From positions 1 through 64,000 of the forward strand of contig NZ_PIZM01000007.1 in the NCBI RefSeq assembly GCF_002835465.1: a stretch of DNA of 64,000 bases, given 5' to 3'. The notes under the pieces are model-generated. The model had not been told where the DNA came from. It ran no database searches and was given only the letters and a program-made list of their open reading frames with translations. Origin of the DNA: Psychromonas sp. psych-6C06 (GTDB lineage Bacteria; Pseudomonadota; Gammaproteobacteria; Enterobacterales; Psychromonadaceae). Shown piece after piece: positions 24,789 to 37,293 of this stretch. A program made the position numbers and the translations under genes. How positions within the stretch are numbered: position 1 is the stretch's first letter; every line of letters starts with the position of its first letter.

Positions 24789-26324
24789 ATGAAACTCAAT
24801 AAAATAGTATCGTCTATGATACTTTGCTCTGCGATCGCCCTTCCCTCTATTTTTACACCAGCCATTGCTGATGTTGCAGACTCGGACTTTAAAAACGTCG
24901 GGTATATGCCAACTTATCGTGGCTATTTAATGGATAAAATAGAATTTTCTAAATTAACACATGTTATGTATTCGTTTGCTCGCCCTGATGCACAAGGAAA
25001 TATTTACTTCTATGGGAGCGGAAGCGCTTCACAACTTGCGAGCTTGGTTGCAAAATCTGCAACAGCAAAAGTCGGGGTTGCATTAGGTGGCTGGGATGAT
25101 AATTACAGCACTGCGCGTATCTTTGAAAATTTAACAGCCAATCCAACAACACGTACAAACTTAGTCAATAATATTGTGCAATTTGCAAAGACCCACAATA
25201 TCGATGGTATTGATATGGATTGGGAACACCCAACAGCATCTTCGGCAAATAATTACACGCTGTTCATGACAGAACTTGCGGATGCTTTGCATGCAGAGGG
25301 CTTATTTTTATCGGCGGCCGTTATATCTTATGGTCCAATGGGAGCGCATGTACAGGATGCAGTCCTAGATAAACTCGATTTTGTAAATTTAATGGCTTAC
25401 GACGCACAAGGTCACCCAGATGGGCATCACTCATCTATGCAGGTCGCCATTGAGTCTGTTGCTTACTGGAAAGGTCGTGGTATTGATCCTAAAAAGATTG
25501 TATTAGGAACACCTTTTTATTCTCGTGGTGCGGCAGTTGAAACCTATGCACAGATCATTGCTAGCTCTCCTGATAATGCTTGTTTAGATAATGCTAATGG
25601 ACGAATGTATAACGGCATCCCGACAACACGTGCAAAAACACAATATGCCATCGACAATGTTGGCGGTATTATGAACTGGGAGCTAGGACAAGATAGCTTT
25701 ACTCAATATTCTTTATTAAGTGCAATTGATGATGTAATTAATCAAGTACCTGATTATATTTGTGATACTGGTAATCCAGAAGTGACACCAACACCAACAC
25801 CAACAGTGACGAGTACACCCACACCAGTGATCACACCGACACCGATTGTTAGTATTACACCGACACCTGTTGTGGGTGATATTACTGTCTTTATTCCAGG
25901 ACAAACCGTGGCTAAAAATGGTGATATCGTCAGCTATCAAGGTAGTTGTTACCAAGCTAAAAACAACCCGGGAACATGGGAAGTACCAACAGCTTCGTCG
26001 TGGTTCTGGAATAGCGCACAGTGTTCAACGATTCCAACACCAACGCCTGTTATTACAGTAACTCCGAGTTTGACGCCAACACCGATTGTTACAGCAACAC
26101 CGACACCGGTAGTCACTGCGACACCAACGCCGATTGTTACCTCTACACCAGTGGTGACACCAACGCCACTGCCAGAAATCACTGAAACGACATGGGATAA
26201 AAACAGCGTTTATAACAACGGTGATGAAGTGCTTGTGAATGGTGTTGTGTATACGGCTCGTTGGTGGACAAAGGGTGAAAACCCTGTAGATTCAACGCAA
26301 TGGGGAGTTTGGAAAAAACAATAG
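24789..26324 (+). CDS. Secreted GH18 chitinase with two chitin-binding domains
   Basis: The 511-residue protein has a signal peptide (to about PAIA, residue 27). The GH18 domain (about 35-315) has the SxGG-type strand VALGGWDD and the catalytic motif DGIDMDWEHP, with Glu as acid. Also seen are LMAYDAQG and IMNWELGQD. Then a Thr-Pro linker, a CBM5/12-like module (about 360-415; VVSYQGSCYQAK, WFWNSAQC), a second Thr-Pro linker and a second module (NSVYNNGDEVLVNGVVYTA ... WGVWKKQ). It degrades chitin outside the cell, a common marine trait. Monocistronic; a bidirectional terminator follows. Confidence 0.92.
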   Translation: MKLNKIVSSMILCSAIALPSIFTPAIADVADSDFKNVGYMPTYRGYLMDKIEFSKLTHVMYSFARPDAQGNIYFYGSGSASQLASLVAKSATAKVGVALGGWDDNYSTARIFENLTANPTTRTNLVNNIVQFAKTHNIDGIDMDWEHPTASSANNYTLFMTELADALHAEGLFLSAAVISYGPMGAHVQDAVLDKLDFVNLMAYDAQGHPDGHHSSMQVAIESVAYWKGRGIDPKKIVLGTPFYSRGAAVETYAQIIASSPDNACLDNANGRMYNGIPTTRAKTQYAIDNVGGIMNWELGQDSFTQYSLLSAIDDVINQVPDYICDTGNPEVTPTPTPTVTSTPTPVITPTPIVSITPTPVVGDITVFIPGQTVAKNGDIVSYQGSCYQAKNNPGTWEVPTASSWFWNSAQCSTIPTPTPVITVTPSLTPTPIVTATPTPVVTATPTPIVTSTPVVTPTPLPEITETTWDKNSVYNNGDEVLVNGVVYTARWWTKGENPVDSTQWGVWKKQ

Positions 26325-26376
26325 TCTTGTTTTATAGTGGCAGTTTTGCAGTGACTGTTGTGTAAAGCGGCTAAAT

Positions 26377-26413
26377 AAAAAAGCCACCGAGTTATTAACT
26401 CCGTGGCTTTTAA
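26377..26413. terminator. Bidirectional terminator between the chitinase and obgE
   Basis: A 13-bp stem with one mismatch, AAGCCACCGAGTT/AACTCCGTGGCTT, sharing an ATTA-type loop (26381-26409), with A-run on the left and T-run on the right. It serves the convergent chitinase and obgE genes. Confidence 0.85.
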
Positions 26414-26437
26414 TCAATCGATGCAGGCGAGTGGAAA

Positions 26438-27655
<1,218 letters not shown>

Positions 27656-27714
27656 TTATACCTATTTCTATTAAACATAGATCACATTTTTATGGGTAAT
27701 AGAGATAGATAAGT

Positions 27715-27744
27715 AAAAAAAAAGCCCCGCATAAGCGAGGCTTT
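27715..27744 (-). terminator. Terminator of rplU-rpmA
   Basis: On the minus strand AAGCCTCGC-TTAT-GCGGGGCTT forms a strong stem with one mismatch (27722-27743), followed by a run of nine T (27715-27723). It lies between rpmA and obgE, so obgE either depends on read-through or has its own promoter in the ~100 nt leader. Confidence 0.85.
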
Positions 27745-27766
27745 AGAATCTTACTTCGAAACTGAA

Positions 27767-28024
27767 TTATTCAGCAACGATGCTCACGTATGAACGTAGT
27801 GGTTTACCTTTCTTTTCGAATTTAACTGTACCAGTTTCTTTCGCGAAAAGAGTGTGATCTTTACCAAGACCAACATTTAGGCCAGCGTGGAATTTAGTAC
27901 CACGTTGACGTACAAGGATATTACCAGCTAATACAGACTCGCCACCAAAACGTTTAACACCTAAGCGTTTACTTTCTGAATCACGACCGTTATTAGTACT
28001 ACCACCAGCTTTTTTATGTGCCAT
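27767..28024 (-). CDS. rpmA: 50S ribosomal protein L27
   Basis: The 85-residue protein starts [19 protein letters not shown], the canonical L27 N-terminus that reaches the peptidyl-transferase centre. It has the usual [10 protein letters not shown] motif. It sits 16 nt after rplU, in one transcription unit, with AGGAG before the ATG. Confidence 0.98.
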   Translation of the reverse strand: MAHKKAGGSTNNGRDSESKRLGVKRFGGESVLAGNILVRQRGTKFHAGLNVGLGKDHTLFAKETGTVKFEKKGKPLRSYVSIVAE

Positions 28025-28040
28025 TTTTAATAACTCCTAA

Positions 28041-28352
28041 TTAAGCGTTAATCGCAGTAATTTTAACTTCAGTAAACCACTGGCGATGACCAGCTTGAGT
28101 ACGTGAATGTTTACGACGGCGGAACTTAACGATTTTAACTTTTTTACCACGACCGTGTGCAACTACTTCAGCAGTTACTTTACTTCCGTCTACGTATGGA
28201 ACACCAACTTTGATGTCGTCTGCGTTTGCTACTAGAAGAACTTTATCAAATTCAACAGTTGCGCCAGCTTCTACATCTAGTTTTTCCAAACGAAGAGTTT
28301 GTTCTACAGCAACACGGTGTTGCTTGCCACCACTCTGGATAACAGCGTACAT
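28041..28352 (-). CDS. rplU: 50S ribosomal protein L21
   Basis: The 103-residue protein starts [14 protein letters not shown] and has the L21 signature [16 protein letters not shown] with the terminal [10 protein letters not shown]. The start at 28352 gives the same length as E. coli L21; an upstream in-frame start at 28388 adds 12 residues that do not belong. First gene of rplU-rpmA. Confidence 0.98.
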   Translation of the reverse strand: MYAVIQSGGKQHRVAVEQTLRLEKLDVEAGATVEFDKVLLVANADDIKVGVPYVDGSKVTAEVVAHGRGKKVKIVKFRRRKHSRTQAGHRQWFTEVKITAINA

Positions 28353-28435
28353 GTTTATTACTCCGTTCAGGCGTCTCGTGCTATTCATCTAGGAACCAGC
28401 ATCGAGAGCACACTTATTAATCACAATGGAGGCGG

Positions 28436-28464
28436 AGTTTACGGCAATTAATGTCACTTGGCAA
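28436..28464 (-). promoter_or_regulatory. Candidate rplU promoter in the divergent rplU/ispB region
   Basis: On the minus strand TTGCCA (28464-28459) and TAAACT (28441-28436) are separated by exactly 17 nt, placing transcription start about 75 nt before rplU. The rest of 28353-28695, the divergent region towards ispB, holds no gene or further structure that I can support. Confidence 0.4.
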
Positions 28465-28695
28465 TAATAAATGGAAAAAATAATAGAAATAGTTGCAACT
28501 TCTATTCCACATTACAAATAGACGATTTTACGAGTAAACAAAAACACTAAATATCAACGAGTTGATAAAAAAAGGTGCAGTGAATCTAGAAATGAAATTA
28601 GTTATTATTATTTCCCATATCAGAGTTGAGATAAGTACTATAAAGGGCAATAATAAACACTTATTTTATCGCGCTTACTTCGGAACCGTTACATC

Positions 28696-29667
28696 ATGGA
28701 TATTAAACAGATTCAACAATTATCAAACAATGAAATGCTACAAGTAAACGCATTAATTCAAGCACAATTAACCTCTGATGTAGCGCTAATTAATCAACTT
28801 GGCTTTTATATCGTTAATAGTGGTGGCAAACGTATTCGCCCTTTAATCACTATATTAGCAGCTAAGGCACTTGATATACATAACGATAAAACCACTAAAT
28901 TAGCCGCAATTATTGAATTTATTCATACAGCAACACTATTACATGATGATGTGGTAGATGAATCTGATCTTCGCCGTGGCGAGAAAACAGCGAATGCTCT
29001 TTTTGGTAATGCTGCCAGCGTTTTAGTGGGTGATTTTTTATATACACGCTCTTTTCAGATGATGACTGATTTACAAAACCTTAAAGTGATGGACGTTCTT
29101 TCAAATGCCACCAATGTCATTGCCGAGGGTGAAGTTTTACAGCTAATGAACTGTAACGACCCAGATACTACTGAAAAAAGTTATATGGATGTTATCTACT
29201 TTAAAACAGCTAAGCTTTTTGAAGCTGCTACGCAATTAGTCGCAGTTTTGGGTGAACAGCCCACTGAAATTGAACAAGCTTTGTTAAATTATGGAAAATA
29301 TCTCGGTACCGCTTTCCAGCTAACAGATGATGTGATGGATTATAACTCTGACGCCTCTGAAATGGGTAAAAACACAGGTGATGACTTAGCAGAAGGAAAA
29401 CCAACATTACCATTACTTTATGCGATGCAACACGGTAACGAAACACAAGTCACCTTAATTCGAGATGCAATCGAAAAAGGCAACGGAATGGACCACTTTG
29501 ATGACATTATGCAGGCATTAAAAGAAACCAACGCCTTATCATATACGCAACAACGTGCGCTAGAAGAAGCAGATAAAGCGATAGCCGCTATCTCGATTTT
29601 ACCTGAAAACGATTATAAACAAGCCTTGATTAGCCTTGCACACTTAGCGGCCAATCGTAAAAACTAG
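28696..29667 (+). CDS. ispB: All-trans-octaprenyl diphosphate synthase
   Basis: The 323-residue protein elongates farnesyl diphosphate to the octaprenyl side chain of ubiquinone and menaquinone. First Asp-rich motif LLHDDVVDESDLRRG, product-length region before it, and second Asp-rich motif QLTDDVMDYNSD, with GGKRIRP near residue 43. Divergent from rplU as in E. coli. An upstream open frame (28562-28747) overlaps and is not protein-like. Confidence 0.96.
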   Translation: MDIKQIQQLSNNEMLQVNALIQAQLTSDVALINQLGFYIVNSGGKRIRPLITILAAKALDIHNDKTTKLAAIIEFIHTATLLHDDVVDESDLRRGEKTANALFGNAASVLVGDFLYTRSFQMMTDLQNLKVMDVLSNATNVIAEGEVLQLMNCNDPDTTEKSYMDVIYFKTAKLFEAATQLVAVLGEQPTEIEQALLNYGKYLGTAFQLTDDVMDYNSDASEMGKNTGDDLAEGKPTLPLLYAMQHGNETQVTLIRDAIEKGNGMDHFDDIMQALKETNALSYTQQRALEEADKAIAAISILPENDYKQALISLAHLAANRKN

Positions 29668-29673
29668 TGGACA

Positions 29674-29696
29674 TGCCGTTACAACTCGCAACGGCA
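29674..29696. other. Small hairpin between ispB and the chemoreceptor gene
   Basis: Perfect 7-bp stem TGCCGTT/AACGGCA with a 9-nt loop in the 43-nt gap between convergent genes. There is no T-run, so termination here would be weak or factor-assisted. Confidence 0.4.
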
Positions 29697-29710
29697 GTAG
29701 CTCACTAAAT

Positions 29711-31705
29711 TTAGCTAAAGTAAGCGACCTTATCACTTAAATCACTAGATAATCGATGCAGTTGCGTTGCGCTATCTGCATTTTCTACCGCAGCTTTATG
29801 GTTATCACTATTCAGTGTACTAATACGATTTGCATTAGCAGATATCTCTTGTGTCACAAGCGCCTGCTCTTCTGAAGTCGCGGCAATAGCATCAGATTGT
29901 TCTGCAATTAATACGACCTGATTAGCAATACTCTTGAGTGACTCTCCAACTTCAAAAGCATGTGAAGTTACTATACTGCCACGCTCTTCACTTTTCTCCA
30001 TCATATTGACTGCGCTGGATGTACATTGGCGTAACTGTTCCATAATCGTAACTACTTCTTTAACCGACTCCTGCGTTCTAGCGGCTAATGTGCGGACTTC
30101 ATCGGCAACTACGGCAAAACCTCGCCCTTGTTCCCCAGCGCGTGCGGCTTCAATGGCTGCATTCAAAGCCAGCAAATTAGTTTGCTCCGCAATTTCATCA
30201 ATCATCTTAGTGACACTTTGAATGTTATCGCTTTCTTGACTGACTTTTTTGATCGCCTCTGAGGATGCTTTGAGTTGTGAATTTAATTCACTAATATCGG
30301 TTGTCATCTCAATAACTAAAGAAGAGCCTGAATGCGCATCATTTTTGGCAATATTAACACTGCTCGCAATCTCTTCTATCTGCTGTGCAGATGATTGCGC
30401 CGTCGCAGCTATCTCCTCTATTGCAGCCACAACTTGGTCTATTTCCATCTGTTGTTGCTGAGACATCTCCAAGCTACTGTCTGCGTTCCCAGCCACACTA
30501 TTAGATTGTTGATGTAGTTTATTACTATTTTTTCGTAAACCAGTTACCAGCTCATTTAACTGTGTTGCCATGGTATGCACACCATGTATTAATTTATCAA
30601 CCTCATTCTGAGAATCAGGCGTAGTTTCACCGACATTAAAGCTAACCTCTCCATTACCTAACCGTTGCATATAGCCGGTTAAAGATTTTAACGGCGTGAT
30701 CATTTTACCGACAAAAATAATCATAATTAATAAGGTAAAGCCACCTACTAATGCTGAAATTGTAATAATAGTCAGTAAGAGTTGCTTACTTTCTCTGGTT
30801 ATTTCAGCGACGGTTGTTCCCCCAACTAGCTTCCATTGCCAGCCTGGCACATTAGCATAAACAAGATAACTAGCTTGATTACTTTTATCTGTATATTGAA
30901 CAACACCTTGTTCAGAGTTAAATAAAGAGGAGAGGATTTTTCCTACTAATGGTGCACTATTTTTCGTAGGGAAGAGATAACTGCCTTTATCTTTTTCAGC
31001 ATTACTCAAGACAAAACTTTCACCGGTTTCTCCCCAGCGAATATTAGCAAGGTTTGCAAAAACTTCTTCAGTGGCAACCCCAATTGGAATTCCAATAAAA
31101 GAAATGGCAACGATCTGACCTAGATTATTTTTAATAGGTTCATAATAGGTTAAATATTCATCACCAAATAAATCGACTTTGGCATAATACGGACTACCAG
31201 TCGTTAATGATTGATAGCCATCGTGTTGCTTACCTAATAAAGTGCCAACAGCACGCTGACCATTTTCTTTTTTCAAAGAGGTAGAGACACGTAAAAAATC
31301 ATCACCTGATTTTAAAAACAACGTTGCGATTGCCCCCGTATCACGATAAAAAAGATCCACTTCATCAAAGTGGTTGATCACTGAAACGCCATTAATAGTA
31401 GCGTTATTGACGCGATGTCCATTAACTATCACCACATCATTTTGTAGCGTTAACCCACGAAGGTAGGCATGCTGGAAAGTTGAACCAAGTTTTTCAGCAT
31501 TTTCTAGATAAGTACCAAATTGGCTTGATATAGTGGTTGCGAGCGCACTTACACGCGACTGTTGTTCAGCTAACGTACGATTTAATAGTACTTGTGAAAT
31601 GTTTTTATAAACGAGTACTGCAATAGTTGAAAAACCTAATACCAAACATAAGCTGATAATAGAGACCATTTGAACCGTTACGGTTCGGTTTTTGTAAGCT
31701 TTCAT
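29711..31705 (-). CDS. Methyl-accepting chemotaxis protein with periplasmic Cache domain
   Basis: The 664-residue protein has TM1 (about 12-33), a large periplasmic Cache-type sensor (about 40-310; [20 protein letters not shown] region, [12 protein letters not shown]), TM2 (about 312-335), HAMP ([17 protein letters not shown]) and a signalling coiled coil. The hairpin tip reads [20 protein letters not shown], the near-invariant MCP signature. There is no CheR-binding pentapeptide at the C-terminus. The ligand cannot be told from sequence. It stands alone between ispB and purA. Confidence 0.95.
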   Translation of the reverse strand: MKAYKNRTVTVQMVSIISLCLVLGFSTIAVLVYKNISQVLLNRTLAEQQSRVSALATTISSQFGTYLENAEKLGSTFQHAYLRGLTLQNDVVIVNGHRVNNATINGVSVINHFDEVDLFYRDTGAIATLFLKSGDDFLRVSTSLKKENGQRAVGTLLGKQHDGYQSLTTGSPYYAKVDLFGDEYLTYYEPIKNNLGQIVAISFIGIPIGVATEEVFANLANIRWGETGESFVLSNAEKDKGSYLFPTKNSAPLVGKILSSLFNSEQGVVQYTDKSNQASYLVYANVPGWQWKLVGGTTVAEITRESKQLLLTIITISALVGGFTLLIMIIFVGKMITPLKSLTGYMQRLGNGEVSFNVGETTPDSQNEVDKLIHGVHTMATQLNELVTGLRKNSNKLHQQSNSVAGNADSSLEMSQQQQMEIDQVVAAIEEIAATAQSSAQQIEEIASSVNIAKNDAHSGSSLVIEMTTDISELNSQLKASSEAIKKVSQESDNIQSVTKMIDEIAEQTNLLALNAAIEAARAGEQGRGFAVVADEVRTLAARTQESVKEVVTIMEQLRQCTSSAVNMMEKSEERGSIVTSHAFEVGESLKSIANQVVLIAEQSDAIAATSEEQALVTQEISANANRISTLNSDNHKAAVENADSATQLHRLSSDLSDKVAYFS

Positions 31706-31807
31706 AGATGACTTCTCCTTTTATACTCATAAAAGAGTAGTTAGGAGCAAATAAAAGACAAGTAAATATCAAATTAAAGATCGGTTTAATTGACTAAAGT
31801 CATCTTT

Positions 31808-31845
31808 AAAAAAAAGCCCTTATCATGTGACCATGATAAGGGCTT
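31808..31845 (-). terminator. Terminator of purA
   Basis: Perfect 14-bp stem AAGCCCTTATCATG/CATGATAAGGGCTT with a 4-nt loop (31814-31845), followed on the minus strand by a run of T. It lies 27 nt beyond the purA stop. Confidence 0.92.
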
Positions 31846-31872
31846 ATATTAATTAAGTTTATTAATCATTAA

Positions 31873-33201
<1,329 letters not shown>

Positions 33202-33292
33202 CTAGCGAATTGAGCGGGGATTTTAGCAAATATTAATTACCTTGATCAATCTCTTTATGAGTAAATCACTATTTGTTTAAATTTCAGGCGAA

Positions 33293-33319
33293 AAAAAAGG
33301 CAACTAAGTTGCCTTTTAA
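33293..33319 (-). terminator. Terminator after hflC
   Basis: Stem AAAAGGCAAC/GTTGCCTTTT (10 bp) with TAA loop, followed on the minus strand by a T-run. It closes the hflX-hflK-hflC unit ahead of purA. Confidence 0.85.
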
Positions 33320-33336
33320 AATAGATGGAGTAAGTG

Positions 33337-34203
33337 TTAATCCTTACTATTCATGAACTTAAAGAACTCTGAATCTGGACTTAACACCATCACGTCATCT
33401 TTACCTGAAAAGCTTTTTTCATAAGCTTGCATACTACGTAGGAAAGCAAAGAAATTTGTGTCTTGTGCATAAGCATCTGCATAAATCTTAGCGGCTAACG
33501 AGTCACCGTTACCACGAACCTCTAAAGACTCTTTGTTAGCTTGCGCTAACATAACAGAAACCTTACGGTCAATATTTGCACGAATCACTTCTGACTTCTC
33601 TTGACCTTGAGAACGATGCTCTCTTGCTACCGCTTGACGCTCAGCACGCATACGCTTATAAACACTGTTACTTACTTCATCAGGCAGGTTAATCTTTTTA
33701 ATACGTACATCAACAACTCTGATCCCCAACTCCGATGAACGAGCCATACGTTTCAATGCGGTTTCCATTACTTCACCACGTTTACCAGAAACAATTTCCT
33801 TAATCGTGTGGGAACCAATTTCATTACGCAAACCATTATTAATTTTACGTTTTAATAACGCTTCTGCTTGCATCTTATTACCACCTGTTGCCAAGTAATA
33901 AACAGACAGGTCAGCAATTTGCCATTTAACGTAAGAGTCAATGATCAGATCTTTTTTCTCTGAGGTTACAAAACGATCCGCTTGATCGTCTAATGTTTGA
34001 ATACGAGTATCCATAATACGTATCGAGTCAATAATCGGCACTTTAAAGTGTAGCCCAGGGCCAAATACAACTGGGTTGCCCTCTGCATCACGTTTAACCT
34101 TGCTAAACTGCATGACGATACCGCCCTGCCCTTCTGACACGACAAATGCACTACTGATGAAACCTAAAAACAGTATGATAGGTAAAATTAAAAGTTTATT
34201 CAT
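33337..34203 (-). CDS. hflC: HflC, SPFH-domain regulator of FtsH protease
   Basis: The 288-residue protein has one N-terminal TM helix (LLILPIILFLGFISSAFVV) and a periplasmic SPFH/prohibitin domain (about 20-185), then a helical region (YKRMRAERQAVAREHRSQGQ). With HflK it forms a cage around FtsH and modulates degradation of membrane proteins. The stop of hflK lies 2 nt upstream, so the two are coupled. Confidence 0.96.
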   Translation of the reverse strand: MNKLLILPIILFLGFISSAFVVSEGQGGIVMQFSKVKRDAEGNPVVFGPGLHFKVPIIDSIRIMDTRIQTLDDQADRFVTSEKKDLIIDSYVKWQIADLSVYYLATGGNKMQAEALLKRKINNGLRNEIGSHTIKEIVSGKRGEVMETALKRMARSSELGIRVVDVRIKKINLPDEVSNSVYKRMRAERQAVAREHRSQGQEKSEVIRANIDRKVSVMLAQANKESLEVRGNGDSLAAKIYADAYAQDTNFFAFLRSMQAYEKSFSGKDDVMVLSPDSEFFKFMNSKD

Positions 34204-34205
34204 AA

Positions 34206-35390
34206 TTACTCTCTCCCGCCACTGCGGCTACTACGAGATAATCTCTCACTTGTTGAACTCCGTTCATCTAAATCAGCTTTTTCATCCGCACGTGAGCGCG
34301 TTTCTATTTCACTTGAATAAGGCGCTTCTACCTCCTTGGTTTTACTCATTAGTTTATCTAATGGTAAGAAGGTCAAGTTACCGCCCGCTTTATTATCAAT
34401 TAACACCTTAGAGCTGTTATTAAGTACCGACTCCATTGTTTCGATATAAATACGCTGACGTGTTACTTCTGGATTTGCTTGATATTGAGGCAGTAGGTTT
34501 TTAAAACGTGCAACTTCACCCTCTGCTCGCAAGACTAAACCTTCGCTGTAAGCTTGTGCTTGCTGCTCAATACGTTTAACTTGACCACGTGCAATCGGCT
34601 CTTTTTCACGCTCATAAGCTTCAGCTTCACGTACAAAACGCTCTTCATCTTCTTGCGCTGCAATAGCATCATCAAAAGCGGCTTTAACCTGCTCAGGAGG
34701 ACGTGTTTGCTGTAAGTTCACATCAACAATATCGATACCAAGATCATAAGGCTCTATAATTTTATCAACCATTTCCCATGTATCTTGACGAACCACTTCA
34801 CGGCCTGTTGTTAATACATCATCCATGGTTGAGTGACCAACCACAAAACGCAGAGAGCTATCTAATGCCTGTAATAAGCTGTTATCAGCATTAGTAACAC
34901 TAAACAGATATTTTTCAGGCGATACTATACGGTATTGAATTTCCATGCCTACAGTGACGATGTTTTCGTCTTCAGTTAGCATAAATCCCGTTGTTGGCAT
35001 GGTACGGAACGCTTCAACATTGATAGGAATAATTTCATCAATAAATTTTGGATTCCAATGTAAGCCAGGTTCAACTTGGCTATGATAAGCACCAAAACGT
35101 AACACTACACCACGATCAGACTCTTTAATGGTGTACCAACCACTAACAAACCAGACCACAAATAACAACGCTGCAATAGCAATGACAGCGAACTTTCCGC
35201 CACCACTTTTATTACCGCCACTTCCTGATGATGGTTTTTTACCAAATAAACCACCGAAAAGGTCAGACATTTTCTGAAATACAACATCTAGATCAGGTGG
35301 CCCCTGCTCATTTTTTTTGCCGTTATTCTGCCACGGGTCTTGATCTTTCTTACCGTCTTTCCCCGGTTCATTCCAAGCCATCCAAGCCAT
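34206..35390 (-). CDS. hflK: HflK, SPFH-domain regulator of FtsH protease
   Basis: The 394-residue protein has a cytoplasmic Gly/Pro-rich N-terminus (EPGKDGKKDQDPWQNN), a TM helix (about 68-90), an SPFH domain (about 92-260), a coiled coil, and a charged C-terminal tail. The start ATG 35390 has GAGGG upstream; an exact 9-nt duplication (ATGGCTTGG twice) creates a second ATG at 35381, where other HflK proteins begin (MAWNEPG). Either start is possible. Confidence 0.96.
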   Translation of the reverse strand: MAWMAWNEPGKDGKKDQDPWQNNGKKNEQGPPDLDVVFQKMSDLFGGLFGKKPSSGSGGNKSGGGKFAVIAIAALLFVVWFVSGWYTIKESDRGVVLRFGAYHSQVEPGLHWNPKFIDEIIPINVEAFRTMPTTGFMLTEDENIVTVGMEIQYRIVSPEKYLFSVTNADNSLLQALDSSLRFVVGHSTMDDVLTTGREVVRQDTWEMVDKIIEPYDLGIDIVDVNLQQTRPPEQVKAAFDDAIAAQEDEERFVREAEAYEREKEPIARGQVKRIEQQAQAYSEGLVLRAEGEVARFKNLLPQYQANPEVTRQRIYIETMESVLNNSSKVLIDNKAGGNLTFLPLDKLMSKTKEVEAPYSSEIETRSRADEKADLDERSSTSERLSRSSRSGGRE

Positions 35391-35480
35391 TTTAGCCCTC
35401 GATATGTAAGTAATTAAATTTAAAATATTAATGTAGCAATGATCTTAACAAGAATAAAGCTACTATGACATATTATGTTA

Positions 35481-36773
35481 CTATTTATTTTGCACAATAC
35501 ACGCTTCTAGCGCACCATCAAACTGTTTTCGTAAACGCGATAGATCAACATTGTTAATGCGAATATCTAATATGCAGTCCCCATTTTCGTCATAACTTTC
35601 ATTATCAATACAATTGAGCTCATAAAACGCTGCGCGTAATTTGCCCTGTGCAGGCGGAATAGCGAGTTGCAAAGCACGAATTTGCCCAGATAATAATGAA
35701 CTTAATGCTTCAAAAAGTAACTCAACACCTTCACCAGTACGAGCCGATAGCCAAACGCGCATCGGTTTTTCTTCATCATCAAAGTCAATCCGTGGCGAAA
35801 CATCATCAAAAGCATCAATTTTATTCATGATAATCAACTGTGGAACATCACCAGCATCGATATCAGTCAATACACGCTCTACAGCATCAATATTGCCTCG
35901 ATAGTTTTCATCAGAGCAATCAACGACATGCAATAGCAATGTTGCTTCTCTTGTTTCTTGAAGAGTAGCTTTAAAAGCGGCCACTAAATCATGCGGTAAA
36001 TGACGAACGAAACCAACCGTATCAGCTAAGATACAATTACCCACATCGCCTATTTCGATTTGACGTAAAGTAGGGTCGAGTGTCGCAAAGAGTTGGTCGG
36101 CTGCATACACCCCCGCATCGGTGATTTGGTTAAACAGTGTGGATTTACCTGCATTGGTGTAACCCACTAATGATACGGTAGGTACCTCTGCGCGTTGACG
36201 AGCGCGACGGCCTTGATCACGTTGTTTAGCAACTTTTGCCAAACGCCCTTTGATGGCTGTGATACGAGCACTTAATAAACGCCTATCTGTTTCTAGTTGA
36301 GTTTCCCCGGGGCCACGCATGCCTACACCACCTTTTTGTTTATCTAGGTGACTCCAACCACGAATAAGGCGCGTTGACATAAAGCGAAGCTGCGCTAATT
36401 CAACTTGTAATTTACCTTCGTAGGTACGTGCACGCTGTGCAAAAATATCTAAAATTAGCGCTGTTCTATCTAGCACTAAACATTGGCAGATAGCCTCTAA
36501 ATTACGCTGCTGTGCAGGTGTTAATGAGTGATTAAAAATAACCACATTAGCCCCTAAAGTTTGCACTGTATCAGCAATTTCTTGGGCTTTACCGGTACCA
36601 ACAAAATAACGTGCATGGGGAGACTTTCGAGGGCCTGTTACTGTGCCAACAGTTTCGACACCAGAAGAACTGACTAATAGCTTAAGCTCGTCAAGATCCT
36701 CTTTTTTTTCATCATCAGAAAAAGTGATATGAACTAAGACAGCCTGTTCACCGGCTTCATAACGATCAAACAA
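35481..36773 (-). CDS. hflX: Ribosome-associated GTPase HflX
   Basis: The 430-residue protein splits stalled or heat-damaged ribosomes. N-terminal nucleotide-binding domain (about 1-190, with GPRKSPHARYFVGTGKAQEI and the linker motif GPGETQLETDRR). Then the G domain: G1 GYTNAGKST, G2/G3 DPTLRQIE and DTVGFVRHLP, G4 NKID. Size close to E. coli (426). It sits between hfq and hflK on the same strand. Confidence 0.96.
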   Translation of the reverse strand: MFDRYEAGEQAVLVHITFSDDEKKEDLDELKLLVSSSGVETVGTVTGPRKSPHARYFVGTGKAQEIADTVQTLGANVVIFNHSLTPAQQRNLEAICQCLVLDRTALILDIFAQRARTYEGKLQVELAQLRFMSTRLIRGWSHLDKQKGGVGMRGPGETQLETDRRLLSARITAIKGRLAKVAKQRDQGRRARQRAEVPTVSLVGYTNAGKSTLFNQITDAGVYAADQLFATLDPTLRQIEIGDVGNCILADTVGFVRHLPHDLVAAFKATLQETREATLLLHVVDCSDENYRGNIDAVERVLTDIDAGDVPQLIIMNKIDAFDDVSPRIDFDDEEKPMRVWLSARTGEGVELLFEALSSLLSGQIRALQLAIPPAQGKLRAAFYELNCIDNESYDENGDCILDIRINNVDLSRLRKQFDGALEACIVQNK

Positions 36774-36881
36774 ATAATTGCTCCAAAATAGGAAATAGAA
36801 AATAGAAAAGAAGTAGGTTATTTCAATCTGATAAATAACATACAGACCAATAATCCTACCATAGTAGTTTAAATTTTGGAT

Positions 36882-36909
36882 AAAAAAATGGCTTACATAA
36901 GCAAGCCAT
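36882..36909 (-). terminator. Terminator of hfq
   Basis: Stem ATGGCTT/AAGCCAT (36888-36894, 36903-36909), followed on the minus strand by seven T. A terminator here allows abundant hfq mRNA apart from hflX. Confidence 0.75.
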
Positions 36910-36936
36910 AAGATATGTTATATGTGAATACAATAA

Positions 36937-37173
<237 letters not shown>

Positions 37174-37293
37174 CTACATTATTTTTATTATTAATTTTAG
37201 TGAAGCCAGTATAAACAATGGTTAAATAAAAACCGATTTGAATGTTAAATTTATGATCAGTAACACTTTCTAAACACTAGCGTAGAATAATAT

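Noticed and set aside
25949-26182. Antisense frame with Val-Gly-Thr repeats
   Set aside because: Shadow of the repetitive Thr-Pro linker of the chitinase gene.
28562-28747. 61-codon open frame upstream of ispB
   Set aside because: Overlaps the ispB start in another frame, with no recognisable protein features. ispB itself has a clear start at 28696.
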